Assembly (NCBI GenBank): GCA_002633005.1
Contig: NMRA01000773.1
Location: forward strand, 92,766-146,042
Length of the DNA stretch: 53,277 bases
Direction of reading: 5' to 3'
Origin: Phoronis australis
Taxonomy: Eukaryota > Phoronida > Phoronidae
The notes beneath the pieces are model-generated. The model was given only the letters and a program-made list of their open reading frames with translations, was not told the DNA's origin and did no database searches. A program made the position numbers and the translations under genes. Shown piece after piece: positions 31,995 through 45,600 of this stretch. Positions within the stretch are counted from its first letter, which is position 1. The number at the start of each line of letters is the position of its first letter.

Positions 31995-32903
31995 TTTCCC
32001 ACGGCCATTCTTTATGCCAATAGCAATGTTTTCGTCAACTGAAGAACAGGAATCATGACATCCCGCACGCTCCGTCTATGGTTCTGACACTTCAAACTTT
32101 TGTCAACACGACATGTAGCCGCAGAAAGTTTGATGTTGACCTCATTCTAATCTCTGCAATCCACTGTCAGGGGACGAAAACAATTCAAAGTCCGCTCCTC
32201 GAAATAGGGCTTGCTTAGCTGGAATTCAGAACTGCGGTCATGAGAGTGTTTTCACCTCCTGATTGCGAAGCGATCGAGTGGTATCTTCATCAGCGCGTGC
32301 TCTCAGTGGGAGGTCACCGCTTTATCCACTCAAGCGCTCGACCAACAACTGACGAGAGTCTCAGAACTCCCACATGCAAATTTGATATGCAAATGAGGGA
32401 GTACTTGACTACTGCGCCATCTATACATCGACGGAAAAGCTTAAATACCCGTGACTGCGTGTGGGAAGTTGCGATTGAGTGCTCTGAAGTCGATATTTTT
32501 AAAGTACAATTACACCACTGTATAAGGTTGCAAAGTGAGTTTTTTGATATCCTTCTATAGAAAAAGCTTTAATCTCTCTGATAAAATCATCTGTTTCCTT
32601 TTAAACGAAACTTAAGTCCTGAAATTAGACCGGGGAAGGAGGCCAAAAACGGCGATTTAGCTAGTTGTCCCTTCCTGGTTATCTCTTCCTGATTTTGGCT
32701 ATAGCCTTTACCATTATCTTACACGCGAATTGGCTATTCTACTACTAAATCATGTCAACAATCAATAAAAACAAATAGTCATTCAAAATGGCAAGAAGAC
32801 AAAGGCAGATCACAGACCTTCTCGTATATAAATTGACAAAATATACAAACTTTCAATAAAATACAATCAGTAGAAGTACAGCAAGGTTAAGGCGATAAAT
32901 GAC
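31995..32903. other. Downstream flank of the PTCHD gene
   Basis: No convincing gene is present. A 106-codon plus frame (32240-32560) looks accidental. It overlaps GAGCGCTTGAGTGGATAAAG on the minus strand, which is faintly tRNA-A-box-like. A possible minus-strand ATTAAA poly(A) signal lies at 32571-32576. No AATAAA was found near the stop. Confidence 0.35.
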
Positions 32904-33230
32904 CTATATGTGAATGTTCGTCATCCTTGGTAAACTGACAACACTTTCACTATGAAGCAGATGTTCCCTTGAGTTGTGGCTTGCTAGCACCATTTGCTTT
33001 GGAGAGTGATTTTCAGCATTGCTTGTCCAAATTTGGGTCGAGTTGTTTTGATTGATGTGTTGATTATATGATGTTTGTGCGTTACTAGACGAACGACCGT
33101 TGGCCAAAGGTAAACTTTTTTGTCCAGACATTGGCCTTCGATTGGTTGACGGGGAGTTTGGTGGAGTGTAGTCCGGCGGAGGCATATCTAAATTACAATC
33201 ATCGTAGTCGGGTGGAGGCTCGTCGAACTT
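32904..33230 (-). CDS. PTCHD exon 18: cytosolic tail with two PPxY motifs, stop
   Basis: It encodes KFDEPPPDYDDCNLDMPPPD + YTPPNSPSTNRRP and a Ser/Asn-rich remainder ending SVVSLPRMTNIHI, then TAG (32904-32906). PPDY occurs twice, 12 residues apart. Such pairs bind WW domains of NEDD4-type ligases, as shown for PTCH1. The rest is low in complexity and probably disordered. Confidence 0.92.
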   Translation of the reverse strand, partial: KFDEPPPDYDDCNLDMPPPDYTPPNSPSTNRRPMSGQKSLPLANGRSSSNAQTSYNQHINQNNSTQIWTSNAENHSPKQMVLASHNSREHLLHSESVVSLPRMTNIHI

Positions 33231-36200
33231 CTGAAATTGCGTTTGAAAGTAATGAAATGAATTAGTAGTGATCAGATTACAAATATCACATTCTTTGTTT
33301 CTGTCTGTTATAACAGCTGTTATCTGGACCACACATAGACCTTTGCCCAATAGGATACAATGCAAGACTTCATATGGTAAAACTGGGCACAGTCTGACTG
33401 ATCACTTTAAAAGTCTGTCGGACTGCAAGTCGCACCTGGTCGCAATGCTAACGTCATTCAAAAAGACCCCAACACTGTTACTGCTATCGGTTTTGCAAAA
33501 AATAGAATTTTGAAACAAAATGACGAAGGGATTTCCGTATTCCACGCCGGAATCTCCAGTAACCAGTGCAAAGGAGAGACCCACTGCACATCATTTTTAA
33601 ATCTGTGCAGACAATACTAAAGATACGAGCATGTGTACACTCCTCTTCAACTCACCTTGTTTCCGAAGCCTGAGTTAACGATGCCATGCTCGGGATCTTT
33701 CTCTGGGTGTTCTCGTGCAAACTCTTCGTCAACCTCATGTTGATGGACAGCTGTCATGTAAGGGGCGGGGCCAATCCAGCTGAGAAGGACGGGTAGAAAG
33801 GCCAAACCATGGAACAGTCCATATACCACCACTCCGAGAAAAACCTTGAATATCAGAAGCATGTTAGAATGCCCGAGAAATTTATTAACAACGACACAAC
33901 GACCACGAATTCTAAATCCAAACATCTTATCATTTTTGGAGAAATTCTTTGGCACATTACACGAAAATGAGCATTTTTATATCTAAAACGTGCACACATG
34001 AATGAGGTGGAAAACGTAAAAATCTGATTGCCAGATCAAAAATGGTCAAGAAACCTACTTTAAAGTTCCTACGGCCTCACTGACTATAAAGCATGCAAGA
34101 TGTCTGACTTACCTGAATGGTAGTAAACAAATGTGATTGGTTCAAAAACCCGAGAGATGCTTAATACTGCTAGGACTTGCTCATAGAGAACGCTCGTGTC
34201 TATCAATTTATCTTCACTTGTGTTACTTCGCATGGTTAGAGTAGGCAGTCTAAGCAATGCATTTTATGCCACGAACGTGTCCTATTTAATTTGCCACGAA
34301 GAAGACGGCAACAGTATATACAGAGACTTAAGTCGTGTACTCAGTGATTTCGTGCATCGATCTTGCCAAAATCGCGAAGTTCTCGCCTTACTGGTTGCAC
34401 CCTGGACCTGACTCTGTTGGTGGTCTGACAAGATTGAGCTCTTTTCCGACAGTATACGTGTGGGTTTCATCACATATGGTATAGAGTGGAAAATTGCTTT
34501 CGCTTAAAACGGAATTCATTAGTAAATTATCCAACTTACCTTAAAAAATGTGGTGAAGACGTATGAGGTTGACATTGCCAGTAGGATGAATGCAAGAAAT
34601 GTACTGAATCCGCCATTGAATACAGCCGGTCCCATATCGCCTATGGTGGTCAAAGCTCTCTCTGAAAACACAGATTACAAGGTTTAGCCCCTGGACAAAA
34701 CACTATTCTATAGTTCAACCGGAACATATCTGAACTGTCGGTACCCTGATAGTCTAAGAATACACGAAGCTAAGGTTGCTGAGGGTATAATTACTGGGTA
34801 CACATTTAATTATGCCGGTTTTTGACATATTACACAGGTGGGTTGGACATATCAAACGTATGGTGGTTTTGCTCATTGCGTGATTGGATGTTACTTACAG
34901 TCATCAAAGGAATCTATAGCTACCATCGCCAAAGTCAACAACCCTGTGCTCATGTCTAAAACGAGGTTAAGCATTTAAAATCGCTAGTCACTCTCACGTG
35001 AAACGTAGTGCAATCCATCCGTCTCTGACTAGATAATGTTGGGTTCCATACAGTGCAACCGCGTGTTCTGCCTGTAATTGACCTTAATCTCAGTCAACTT
35101 TTGAGTGGCAGGGGTCCAAGTCTTTGGCATTCTATTCTAATAGTCCGATGGTTCTATGGTCTGGATTTTCTTTCTACCGACTACTGAAACTTAACACTGC
35201 AGATTTCGGTTATACATGTAGAACCTTCATGTATTTTCTGACATCTTTTGAGAATACGTAGGTCCGACAATCGAACTGTTGGAAAGGTGAACCTTCGCAT
35301 TACTGAGACGCACCCGACTGACAGTGTACATGTACTTGCACATTTGTTCTCGTTGTTTGGATTAGGTTTGCTCTTTAAAATCGGCTCACACAACTCATGG
35401 CACTCCCCATCTGTCTGCAAAACGGCCAATACATGACAACATCTGGCGTTAACTTTCGTGATCTCCGAAGAAACTAGAAAGCTACCCAATATAGTTAATT
35501 AATCTCACCGTTGCGTGTGCCTATTTCAGTCATGAACATGTGCGCGATGTGAGCGGAGTAGTCCACGGCCAGTCCAATAGCCAGGATGACTTGAACAGAG
35601 CTTACTGTATCGATTGTCAGGCCCCAGAGGTACATCATACCTCCCAAATCGACCTGTGCAATAAAAAGTAAGTTTTCAGTGGCACATTTTCATGTTTTGT
35701 TCATAACGAGAAGCAAGGCACGTGACATTCCTGATCTGTTGTACCAAACCCTTCCAACATGCATATGCTTTTATCATAATCCACACATTTTCTCGTACGT
35801 TGAAATGCCATTGCTGCCACAATTGGCTATTACCGTATCTACTTAATAAATTCATGGGCTTGTTATCAGGTGTCGGGTTTTAAAACAGTCCGGTGGGTTT
35901 TGCCCCGGAGGGTTTAAAACCCACCGGATACGGAACTACAATAATGCCATGGAGGTTCACCAGTCAAACTTCAAGAGCAAACTTACAAGAGTCAGCACGA
36001 CACAGAGTAGAACCATTAAACTTGTCCATAGATTGGCTATGAGAAGCAGCGTCACAATAAAGACACAGCCAAAGGCCAACCCGATGTTTCTGTACAGTTC
36101 TTCTTGAATAACCTATGGTTGGAAATACAGGATATGATCATTACACTGTAATACGATCTCTGCACCAATACCAGCTCTCTAAAAATAGTGCTTTGTAACC

Positions 36201-36628
36201 CTTTTTAACACTAAGACGTTTGACGTATCTTTGAAAACGCCATACAAAATTTACTGAACGGGCAAGTGTGACCTATACACTTAAGACGTGTTACACGGCA
36301 ACTGTGGGGAAATCCACCCACCAAGAACCACAATATTCAATATACAATGAGTATGCGTTATTAATTGAACCCTTCTGATGTCATTTAAGTTTTTATTTGA
36401 AATAGTTTTTTATTCAATATAATAGGTACGGTAAAGATCATACAATTACAGATGCAATAACTTTTTGTTCTAGTCAAGGAACTGTTAAGGTGTTAACTTA
36501 CAGTGCTGATATGTACACAGGTAATTTGACATTGGAGAAAAAACACAGTAGAAGCTATGATTCATTCAGATTAAGCAAACAAGGTCAAGACCTTGCCAGC
36601 GTTCTATAAATTCACAATACTTCATTTT

Positions 36629-36659
<31 letters not shown>

Positions 36660-39600
36660 CCGTTCAGTGGAAATGTACAATGCAACTTCCTTTTTAAACA
36701 TTGCAAGGCAGGGATACTTGCACTTTAACCTTTGTTTATAATTGTGGTTCTTTCCAAGGCAAAGAACCATACTTTGTAAAACTGCTTCCACCTGAACACC
36801 AAACAGAACTGATTGTATAGACAGTTCTAAACTATGTCCAACTGCATGTTCGAGCCAGTTATTTACATTAGTCCAAAACTGCTGAGTAAAGTTACAAGAC
36901 CAGTACACATGGACAATAGATTCGATTTCATTTAACCAAAAAGTGCACAGTGAGCTATCAATTACGCCAATCTTGTACAAACATTCATTGCAGCCTACTA
37001 TTCTATAAACCAGCCTAAACTGGAACCATCTCGGAGAAACATCTTCGTGATTGAATAGATGTAAGAAAAAACATTGTACCACCATTCTGCAGTATCCGGG
37101 AGATATAATTTTTCACTCCACTTCATTTGACACTTTGTTTCCCACAATTCTGAGAGACAATAACGTGGTAAATTTTATCTACTCTTTTGACATCTCCCAA
37201 AATAACTTCAATGTATCGTGAACGACGAGGTAAAATTACTTGGTGCTTTCCCTCTCTGAGATGACTCCAGATAGAATATAATGAACTTTATTTGAAATAG
37301 TATCAGAATTTCTTTATAACATTAATGCTCTTTGTGTGAGTCGATAGAATTGTATACTTGTGTATGAAAATGAAATATTTACATTCGTAATCATGTATCA
37401 TTGTAATCTTAACATCATTTTTTAAATTTATGAATTGGTGTATAATAATTGTATATAGGCTTCTTTGCATTTGTTAACGCAGGTCTAATGCCTCTTGGTG
37501 CTTTCTGGATTATGTATATTCATTGTATTCTGAAGATTTCGTAATAAACATCAAAAAATGTCAGTTAAGTGAAACGCCCATGATACATTAGCATAGACAG
37601 TCTTACTATCCTTTTAATGCTATGGAACGCCTGGTGTCACTGAGAAAGATGCACATCACACAGTCGCGCTGGCTAAGGCTTACCTTGTTGCCCTCCCAGT
37701 TAAGATATTGGCGACTATACGCAAAACACTTGTCCTCGGGTAGCCCACTCTCCCTTGTGATGCGGCGAAGATCGTCCATTGCTTTAACCTCAGTCTGAGC
37801 ATCCGGTAAGTTTTTGTGTTTCAAGTTGATCTTCGATGCCTGAAGCGTGACACATTGAAAGTGTGCATTAGTGTTGTATAGTTAAGTCTTGCAAAAAACG
37901 ACCAAAATAACGCCATATTCTTCAAATACGTCAAATGATTACTGCCGCGAAAACCATGTGTTTTGGTTTTGCTACTGAAATTTTGAGGGGTGCTTGAATG
38001 GAATTTGACTGACAATGTTTGTAAGGAAAAATATTTCAGGCTGCATCTCGCCCTGTTAAGCTGGATCGAATGAAAATTGAAGCAGGCCTTTTTACTTTCA
38101 CGAATTGGTGTCATAATTATCCTCAGAGTCACAGGATTCCAATTCCGTTGCCAAAATACATATCAAGACCATCAGTGTCTCAACAAAACATTTCACATGT
38201 TATGGTATGGGCTTGTCCAAGCCTAAAATTGCGCACGTACGCATTGCTTGTGACTTGAGTAATCGGCTCATTTGGCAATAATTAAATATCTGATGAGAAT
38301 GGTAATGTCTGACGCGCTTCGGTTAAGAATTAATAAGGTCAGATAAACAGGGGTGAAATGCGGTTTTGAACAAAACATTTAGAATACTAAACAAGTTTCG
38401 TCAGTCGAAAGATACAACTAAAAGTCAAATATTTCGAAACTTTCAGACCTATTTATACATGCCTAGTTACTTTACTTTTCATTTTTTAAAAACTGAGAAA
38501 CCTCAGGTGAGTGAGTACCCATAATGCATGAGTTACCTGTCATCACTATGGCGGTCATTTATGTGATGCTGCAACACCAAAAATAAAAATTCAACAAGAA
38601 AAAACCTTATTACATTGAGTTAAGTTTGAGAATATTTTGACTTGTGTTGATTGAGTATTATTTGGGTCTAAGACTCGATTCAATTTAATTGCTTAAAGTC
38701 TGTTTCATGAACATTTCTTAACAAAAATGAAAGAAAAACATTATCTTTAATTGAAGTGAAACCTAAACAAGTCGAAATAATAGTTTTGCAATGACAACCT
38801 TTTCCGGTTTTCCTGAATGGTCTGCATCAGCCCTTTTACAAGTGCACGCTCGCACGTACGCTCGCACTCACGCAAGCACGCACGAACGAACGTAATTTAG
38901 TATCAAGATGCACTTACAATGAGTATGAATTCGCCATCATCTGTCTCCGTGATGTTAACCGAGTTCGTGTACTTCCTTCCGGCTGGAACCCACATAACAA
39001 AAGCATTCAGCAGCCGGTAGAAGTAAGTCGCGTTTCTGGGCCAATTATCTGAAAAACGGAGAATGAAGCGTATCATTCTATTACTAGTGTTACGCTAAAA
39101 TACGATCAAGGCTGGCGTCTAATGTCTTTACTCAAAACCCTAGGCGTATATGGTCTTGACTTTCGGGGAATCATATGACATTTTTGCCCGAACATAGGCG
39201 TAGGATAATCTCACCCACTCCTTCCCGGTCGTCACCGATTTCATTCTTCAATGCCCTACTTATATACCTTTCTCGTATTTTTCGCCACCCGATCTTTGTT
39301 GTTTTGTCCTAATTTTTCGAAATTTTTCTTTTTCCCGAATCTGGGGCAATTGCTCCCCTTCCTCCGCCAAATACGCCTATGCTAGAAAGAAACTCGACTG
39401 CTAAACAGGCCACATTCGAGTGAACTGAGACATTACTCCAATCATAACTTATTAAGTTACATGTAGGAGTGTGAGTCGGATCTGAGCTCGGAGATTAAAC
39501 TGTGGCTCCAGATAAATTTTTACCTTTGTCGTATTTTTTGCAGCCTGATCTTCACTGTTTTGTCCCATTTTTTTTCTAATTTTTGTTTTTCTCAGAATTT

Positions 39601-42600
39601 GGGGCATTTGCTCCCCTTCCCCGCCAAATACGCCTATGCTGGAAACTAGCCTCCTAAACAGGCCACGTTTCGAGTGAATTTACACATTACTCCAATCATG
39701 ACTTATTAAAGGAGTGTGGGTCCAGATAATTATTTATAATTATTTATATTTGCATGCCGGACTCTAAGACGTCAATTACACACAACAGAAAGAGTCGCAT
39801 GCTCGGTCATATTAACGCAGATTACGTCCAACTTAGTGCATATTATATCTCGACAGAGGCCGTTATAGTCAATGACGGTAATTCATTTCTGTGACACGTC
39901 TGGTTGTTTTCCAACATAAAAATTCTATTTCACAATGAATGTCTGTTTCAGGAACAATACAAGACTGTCAAAAAACCTCGCCTTCTAGTGTTTCTATATG
40001 ATAAGTTTCTCCAAATATGAAGCTATTTGACTACACGTACATGTACAGTATCTATCTGCACTGTGTACCAAATGCGACAACTGACTGTTATCTCACCGTC
40101 CACCACAATTAGACCACTAATCGTAATGAAATTTATCTCAATTTGTTCCTAGAAAAAATGCATGTAGATGTAAGTTCAGGGCTTGGAAAAACGTACTGCT
40201 CGTTATTGATTGAAACCAATATTCACAAATTAACTTGTAGCGAGGTGTTTTTGCTAATCAAGCAATAATGAATTGTATGCTCTTCGCAAGAACAATAACC
40301 AGCTTTCACTCAAGTAAAATGCAAGCTGGGATCAATTTGATAGCGGTAAGCGATCTAATTCAAAAGTTAGTCTCTTTGACTAAACGGGCGATTATATCCG
40401 GGGTAATTATTGATCGAATAAAATATTACTATTCAATTGTAGTCTTACCACTGTTCAAGTATTGTAAAGTACGGTTGTCGGTCGATTCGTTAAGGAACTT
40501 TTTGTAAGCCGTAAGGAAACTATCAACTGTTCCTTCGTATGTGTACCGACTCTTAGCTGCCTTTTGCGCAATCTCGTCCACGTATTTCCAATCTTTATAA
40601 TAGTCGATGTCACCTAAAGAGAACATTCTTACTATATACCTCTATCAACACAGCATAACAATGGTTCCTTTTGGTCAGAGCAACGGGTCCACATGAGCGG
40701 CCTGCGCACGTCTGGTACACCGTGTACCATATCTGCTGCAATCATTTTCAAAGACTACGAGAAGTGCATGTATAAGGAAAGGTGCCTAGAACAACAACAA
40801 AACAACGTGACTACCCCTTGATCCACTTTAATGATGCGAACTGTCACAGTTACGATACGGTTAAAGCTCTGATAAGACCCCGCTAACGACATGAAATTCT
40901 CTTTGAACTGTTGGAACTTTTCTAGTGACATTGTGAATTACACGTAAATATTTCCAAATAAAAATGAAAAAAATATTGCATGGCAGCATGAAAAAGATAA
41001 CAATATTATCGTTTACCTATGATGTATGAACAGTAAATCTCATGATAGAAATGTATGTGTAAACCGAAACGTAAGTCATACCTATGTATATTGACGTGCT
41101 GACGCCATCGCTTGGGTAGTACCTATCGGACGCGTCGTAATAGTCGTTTAGATAGGAGTCGCTTGCAAGAAACCACTTGAAATCGAAATTCTGTTTCAGG
41201 TTGATTATGCCCCAAATATTGAGGCCAAGGAGGCCGGCTGTGATAACAAGCACGGTGATCTAAAACGGATCAGTTGTCATTTACATTGACAATGGTTGTA
41301 AAAAAAGACATTTCATATAGGATCCAGCTTTGATATGCAGACATGATGCCTACATGTACTCGAATGTGAATATCTTATAACAAAGATAAATTATACATGA
41401 ATGCCTTCTTATTTTTTTCTATATGAATTTTGTGGTCGACTAACAAAACAAAGGTACCGTTATAGTAAAGTTTATGTTTACATTAGTGCAACGATGACTA
41501 TTCTGATGCGAAAACATAAATTTGTGCCACTTGACGTAAATCGTATATGCAAGCATTTAGTATAATTTACTTTTGGAGTATTATTGTTGCGTTCAAAAAC
41601 AATACAGTAACAGTGAATGCGCCATTAACAACGTTCACGCCGTAATTTCATATTCAGTAACACTTTTCTAAGATTACGAGGGCATGGAATAACGTGGAAC
41701 GATCTGTACCTTCACGGGAGTTTTCATCAGCAAGGGAGCGTAGATTTTTTCAAAAAACATCTGCATGGGTTCACGCTGGCCGCACGCGCTTGCCTGGTAA
41801 TCTTTGTGTACGTAACAACAGCAGCAGGCGTTCCGGAAAACTTCTGTCCGCTTCTCGTTTAGTGTGTGACAAGCAACAAAGAAGGTCGCTGACAGAAAGT
41901 ACAAGGCGATGATGCCAAGGCAAGCGAAGGCGCAGAACGACTGGAGAGCAGGCAGTATCTGGAAGGTACAGTGAATGGGAAACGCATTTATTTTCATCTC
42001 ATTTCCTTGTAGACCAAGCTGGGCCGGCGAAAGAGGGTGCTCTTGTACTTCGATAAGTTTTTTCCTGTATACACCTTATCATTATGCTGAAGATAGGAAA
42101 TTTTAATGGTTCTGATCCGGCCACACACTTTTTTGTCTTCAATACCACGGCCCTGTTTTCTTTGATTGGGGGTATATTGTGCCAGCTGATGTTTGCCAGC
42201 ATATGTAAAACAACTGTTTGAAATAAGGAGAGAATCGAAAAATGCAAACATTAACTCACCGTTGAAGCGCCTATTGCAAACGCCACAAAATCTGTGATAG
42301 ACGTCACAGTTATTGCCACCCCTGCGTGTTTCAGCATAATTCCTATTCTTTCTTCGAGGGGATGCTCGTGTTCTTCTGGTGTGAGATTCCGCCATGCTTG
42401 TATGATCACAAACATGTCGTCGACGCCAATGCCTGTTTAAGCATGACACATTCAATGCACTTGCAAATGTTTAGAAATTTTAAAGTTTATTCAAATAGGC
42501 TTTGTGCCCAGTCTCTAGACGCTTTGACTGTAATACAATATTCTATGTTGTATTGTCCCGTGTATTACTTAAAACGATTATGTGCTTTTCTTTCAAGCAT

Positions 42601-45600
42601 CATAGGCAAACCAATCCAACACTAGTTCAATATAGACGTTTTTTATTACCTTTGACAAGTTTTATCCAAATACCAGTAAACAATAACAAATAATACATGT
42701 CAGACCTATCACGAAATTGAGCAAGTGCCAAGAAAATAAATGCACTAAAAACGTCATGAGTGTACTGTTTTCTTCAAAGTATTTCAGCTTACCTAGAAGT
42801 AAAAACGGAAGAATAGAATGAACAGGTCCGTAAGGAGCTCCAAAAGCAGACGCCAGTCCAAACGACACGAGAATAGAACAGCCAATAACGATGATTCCAG
42901 AAAAAGAGAGCCATGCCTACAAAGGTAAAAAAGCTTCATTACAATAAATTGTCTCACCGTCACGTCTATTCAAGACCGAATGCTAACCAAAAACGTCTTT
43001 TTCACAGTTAAGGGATATCTTGACCGACAATATACTCTTGACAGCCAAAGCTGTGACCGTCGTTTGTTACTTCTGATAGAGCAACACTTGCAAAAAATGT
43101 CTGAATCTCCCATTTACTTCTTTAAACCGACACTAGCGTGTATTCTGTTACTTAGATCCACTCAGATTATCTGCCCATGTAACTCAGACGTAAAAATTTG
43201 TAGCATTATCTTGTACTATTGGACATCAAAAGCAATGCCAAACAACCATTTTTGCATTTGATAGCTGGGTTTCCCTCTCCAGTAAGCTGTTTCGTTGACG
43301 AACTATTTGTAACGTACTCACGACTCCCAGCAATAAATCCGTGAACACAAAGGTAAGTGGTTAAGGTAGTGCTAGAATCCTGCTGAACCTACCCTATGGT
43401 TGACACACGTAAAGAGGCCTAGGACTAGAGTTACGTAACAGATGATAAGGCCGTATCCAGCTGACAGGAAGATAATGTCACTTCTTATATTTCCTCCGCC
43501 TTCATCGCCAAAGCTGAAATCAGGATGAAATTGAGTAAGAAACTTACTCTTGCAAGTTGTGAAAATACGGTCGAAACGAATCCACTTACACGTATAAACA
43601 ATTAAATCATTGTGAATGATCATCAAGCTAATAGTCAAATTCTAATATCTAAACTAAAATAATTTTGAACAAAAAACACTTTCAAATTTTCAGCATTTGC
43701 AGTACTCTCTCCACTACAAAGGTCACCATTTTCTTGAGGTAACGACCAAAAAGTATTGAAAACTCACCTCCTTGTAGAAGAGACATAAACTTTCTTAACG
43801 TCTTTATGACCCTCTTTGCCAACGTCTATGTACTTCGACTCCCATTCAAGCACGTGTTCGTCCCCCTTCAAAATCAAACGAGAGCATACATGTATGTAAA
43901 ACAAGACCGCGACAAAAGAAAGTCCGAACGATACGTTTCCTTTTCTTTTAATTAAACCTGAATATCACTTTAAGCCTTCCTCGAAAGAAAATATTTCATT
44001 CTAGATGTGTTGACTATATATATGGGATTTTAGCACTCAAAAGTAGGCACGTCAATGGTGCGTCAAGTAGCCTGTTGGCATCATGTGGCGCAACCGCGAG
44101 AAAAAGGTAAGTGTTCGTTAGCAGTAGTCCAGTACGTGCAGAGGGTACCCGAATGTATTGAATAAAACACCGATGTTAGCGGGTGTTGCTCGTAGTTAGA
44201 ATTTGAATTGACTGAGGATTATCGCGGTGACGTAGACGAAAGTCAAGCAACAAGAGCAAGCGTCCATCGCCTAGTGTAATTTATGACTTCCGTGTGGTCA
44301 GCGTGATGCCTTTAAGGTAATAAATGGTAGGTGTTACCCGTTATGGCAGTCTTTAAAAACAAATGTGGTAAACGTCTCACGGCACCCTGTTTTCCGCTAA
44401 CGCTTCAGAACAAAATCAGTTTTTTTGGTTTCGGGGTTTGAAATTTTTCATGACCAACCCATTTCAAATGATTATCAGATATACAATGTATCAACAGTAA
44501 CATTTATTTCGGAAAACCTCGTTAGCAGCCAATTTTTCATCAGTAACATAACTTGCCGTTATCACCGACATATATGTTAACATGACTATAGATAATGTTG
44601 TGTACGTGTAGAAATACAGAAAAATGTCCATGTTTTGTTAAATTCGAAAAATCTTATCTCAGAAATGGCCGATCGTATGCAACAAGTTGTAAAGAATCGG
44701 TTTTAAAATGTTGTAATTTTTATGAGGGGCCATAAAAATTACGACTTTTATGAATTTGTTGCATACAACAAAAACGAAATAATATTTAAGAAAAACTGTA
44801 ACCGCATTTTTGAGATATCATATTGAACATTTGCAACAAATAAAATTTGATCGAGTCATTGATACAATTGCTTTGCTGTCGATGTACATTTTTTATCAAT
44901 TTTTACTAAAAACATAGTCACATGACTCTATTAATAACAGATTGTTAAAAAGCAAATATATCCAATTGTGCAAGTTTACCGAGCTAAAGTCTGTAGTTTT
45001 GTAGAGATTTGGCTAAACGCGCTGTCTTGTCAGCAAGTTCCTACACATGTACACGACCTTAACCCGGAAACGTTACAACATAAAATAATGCTGCGTCCTC
45101 TGATATTGTAACGAGTTCTGCGTTCCATTGAGATACGATTATTTATCCAATGATATATAAGAACCATAGTCCTATCCGGAAAACTTATAAAAGTTAAAAA
45201 AAAAATAAGGATAGTCAAACTTGATTGGTTCCCTCGCTAAATGCTAAATGGAATGACTAGTGCTGTAGTGGGGCGGAGACGCACGTAGGCGCAGCCAACT
45301 AACTACCTTTTGGCATTTGAACGTACCGCCTACGCACCGTAAGTTACTTTCAGTGCTCGAGGTGATACGGTGGGCGTCTATTTGCCTCTGATTTCACCAC
45401 TACAGCACTGGCAGTAAAGCTCAAAGTCTCTGTAATTCTTGTTGCAGGTGCTTAGCGACCACAAACTTACTTTCTTGGTGCGAGACAACAAAACTAAGGA
45501 TTAACCTTATCCTGTGCTAGGCGAGGTCAGCCGAAAACGAAGGGGCTCTTACTTGTCAATAGTTTTGACGACTGACATGAAAGGCGCGGTAATAGCCCGG

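Noticed and set aside
32240-32560. tRNA-like or SINE-like segment and a 106-codon frame
   Set aside because: The minus strand has a faint A-box-like stretch, but I could not find a matching B box or fold a cloverleaf.
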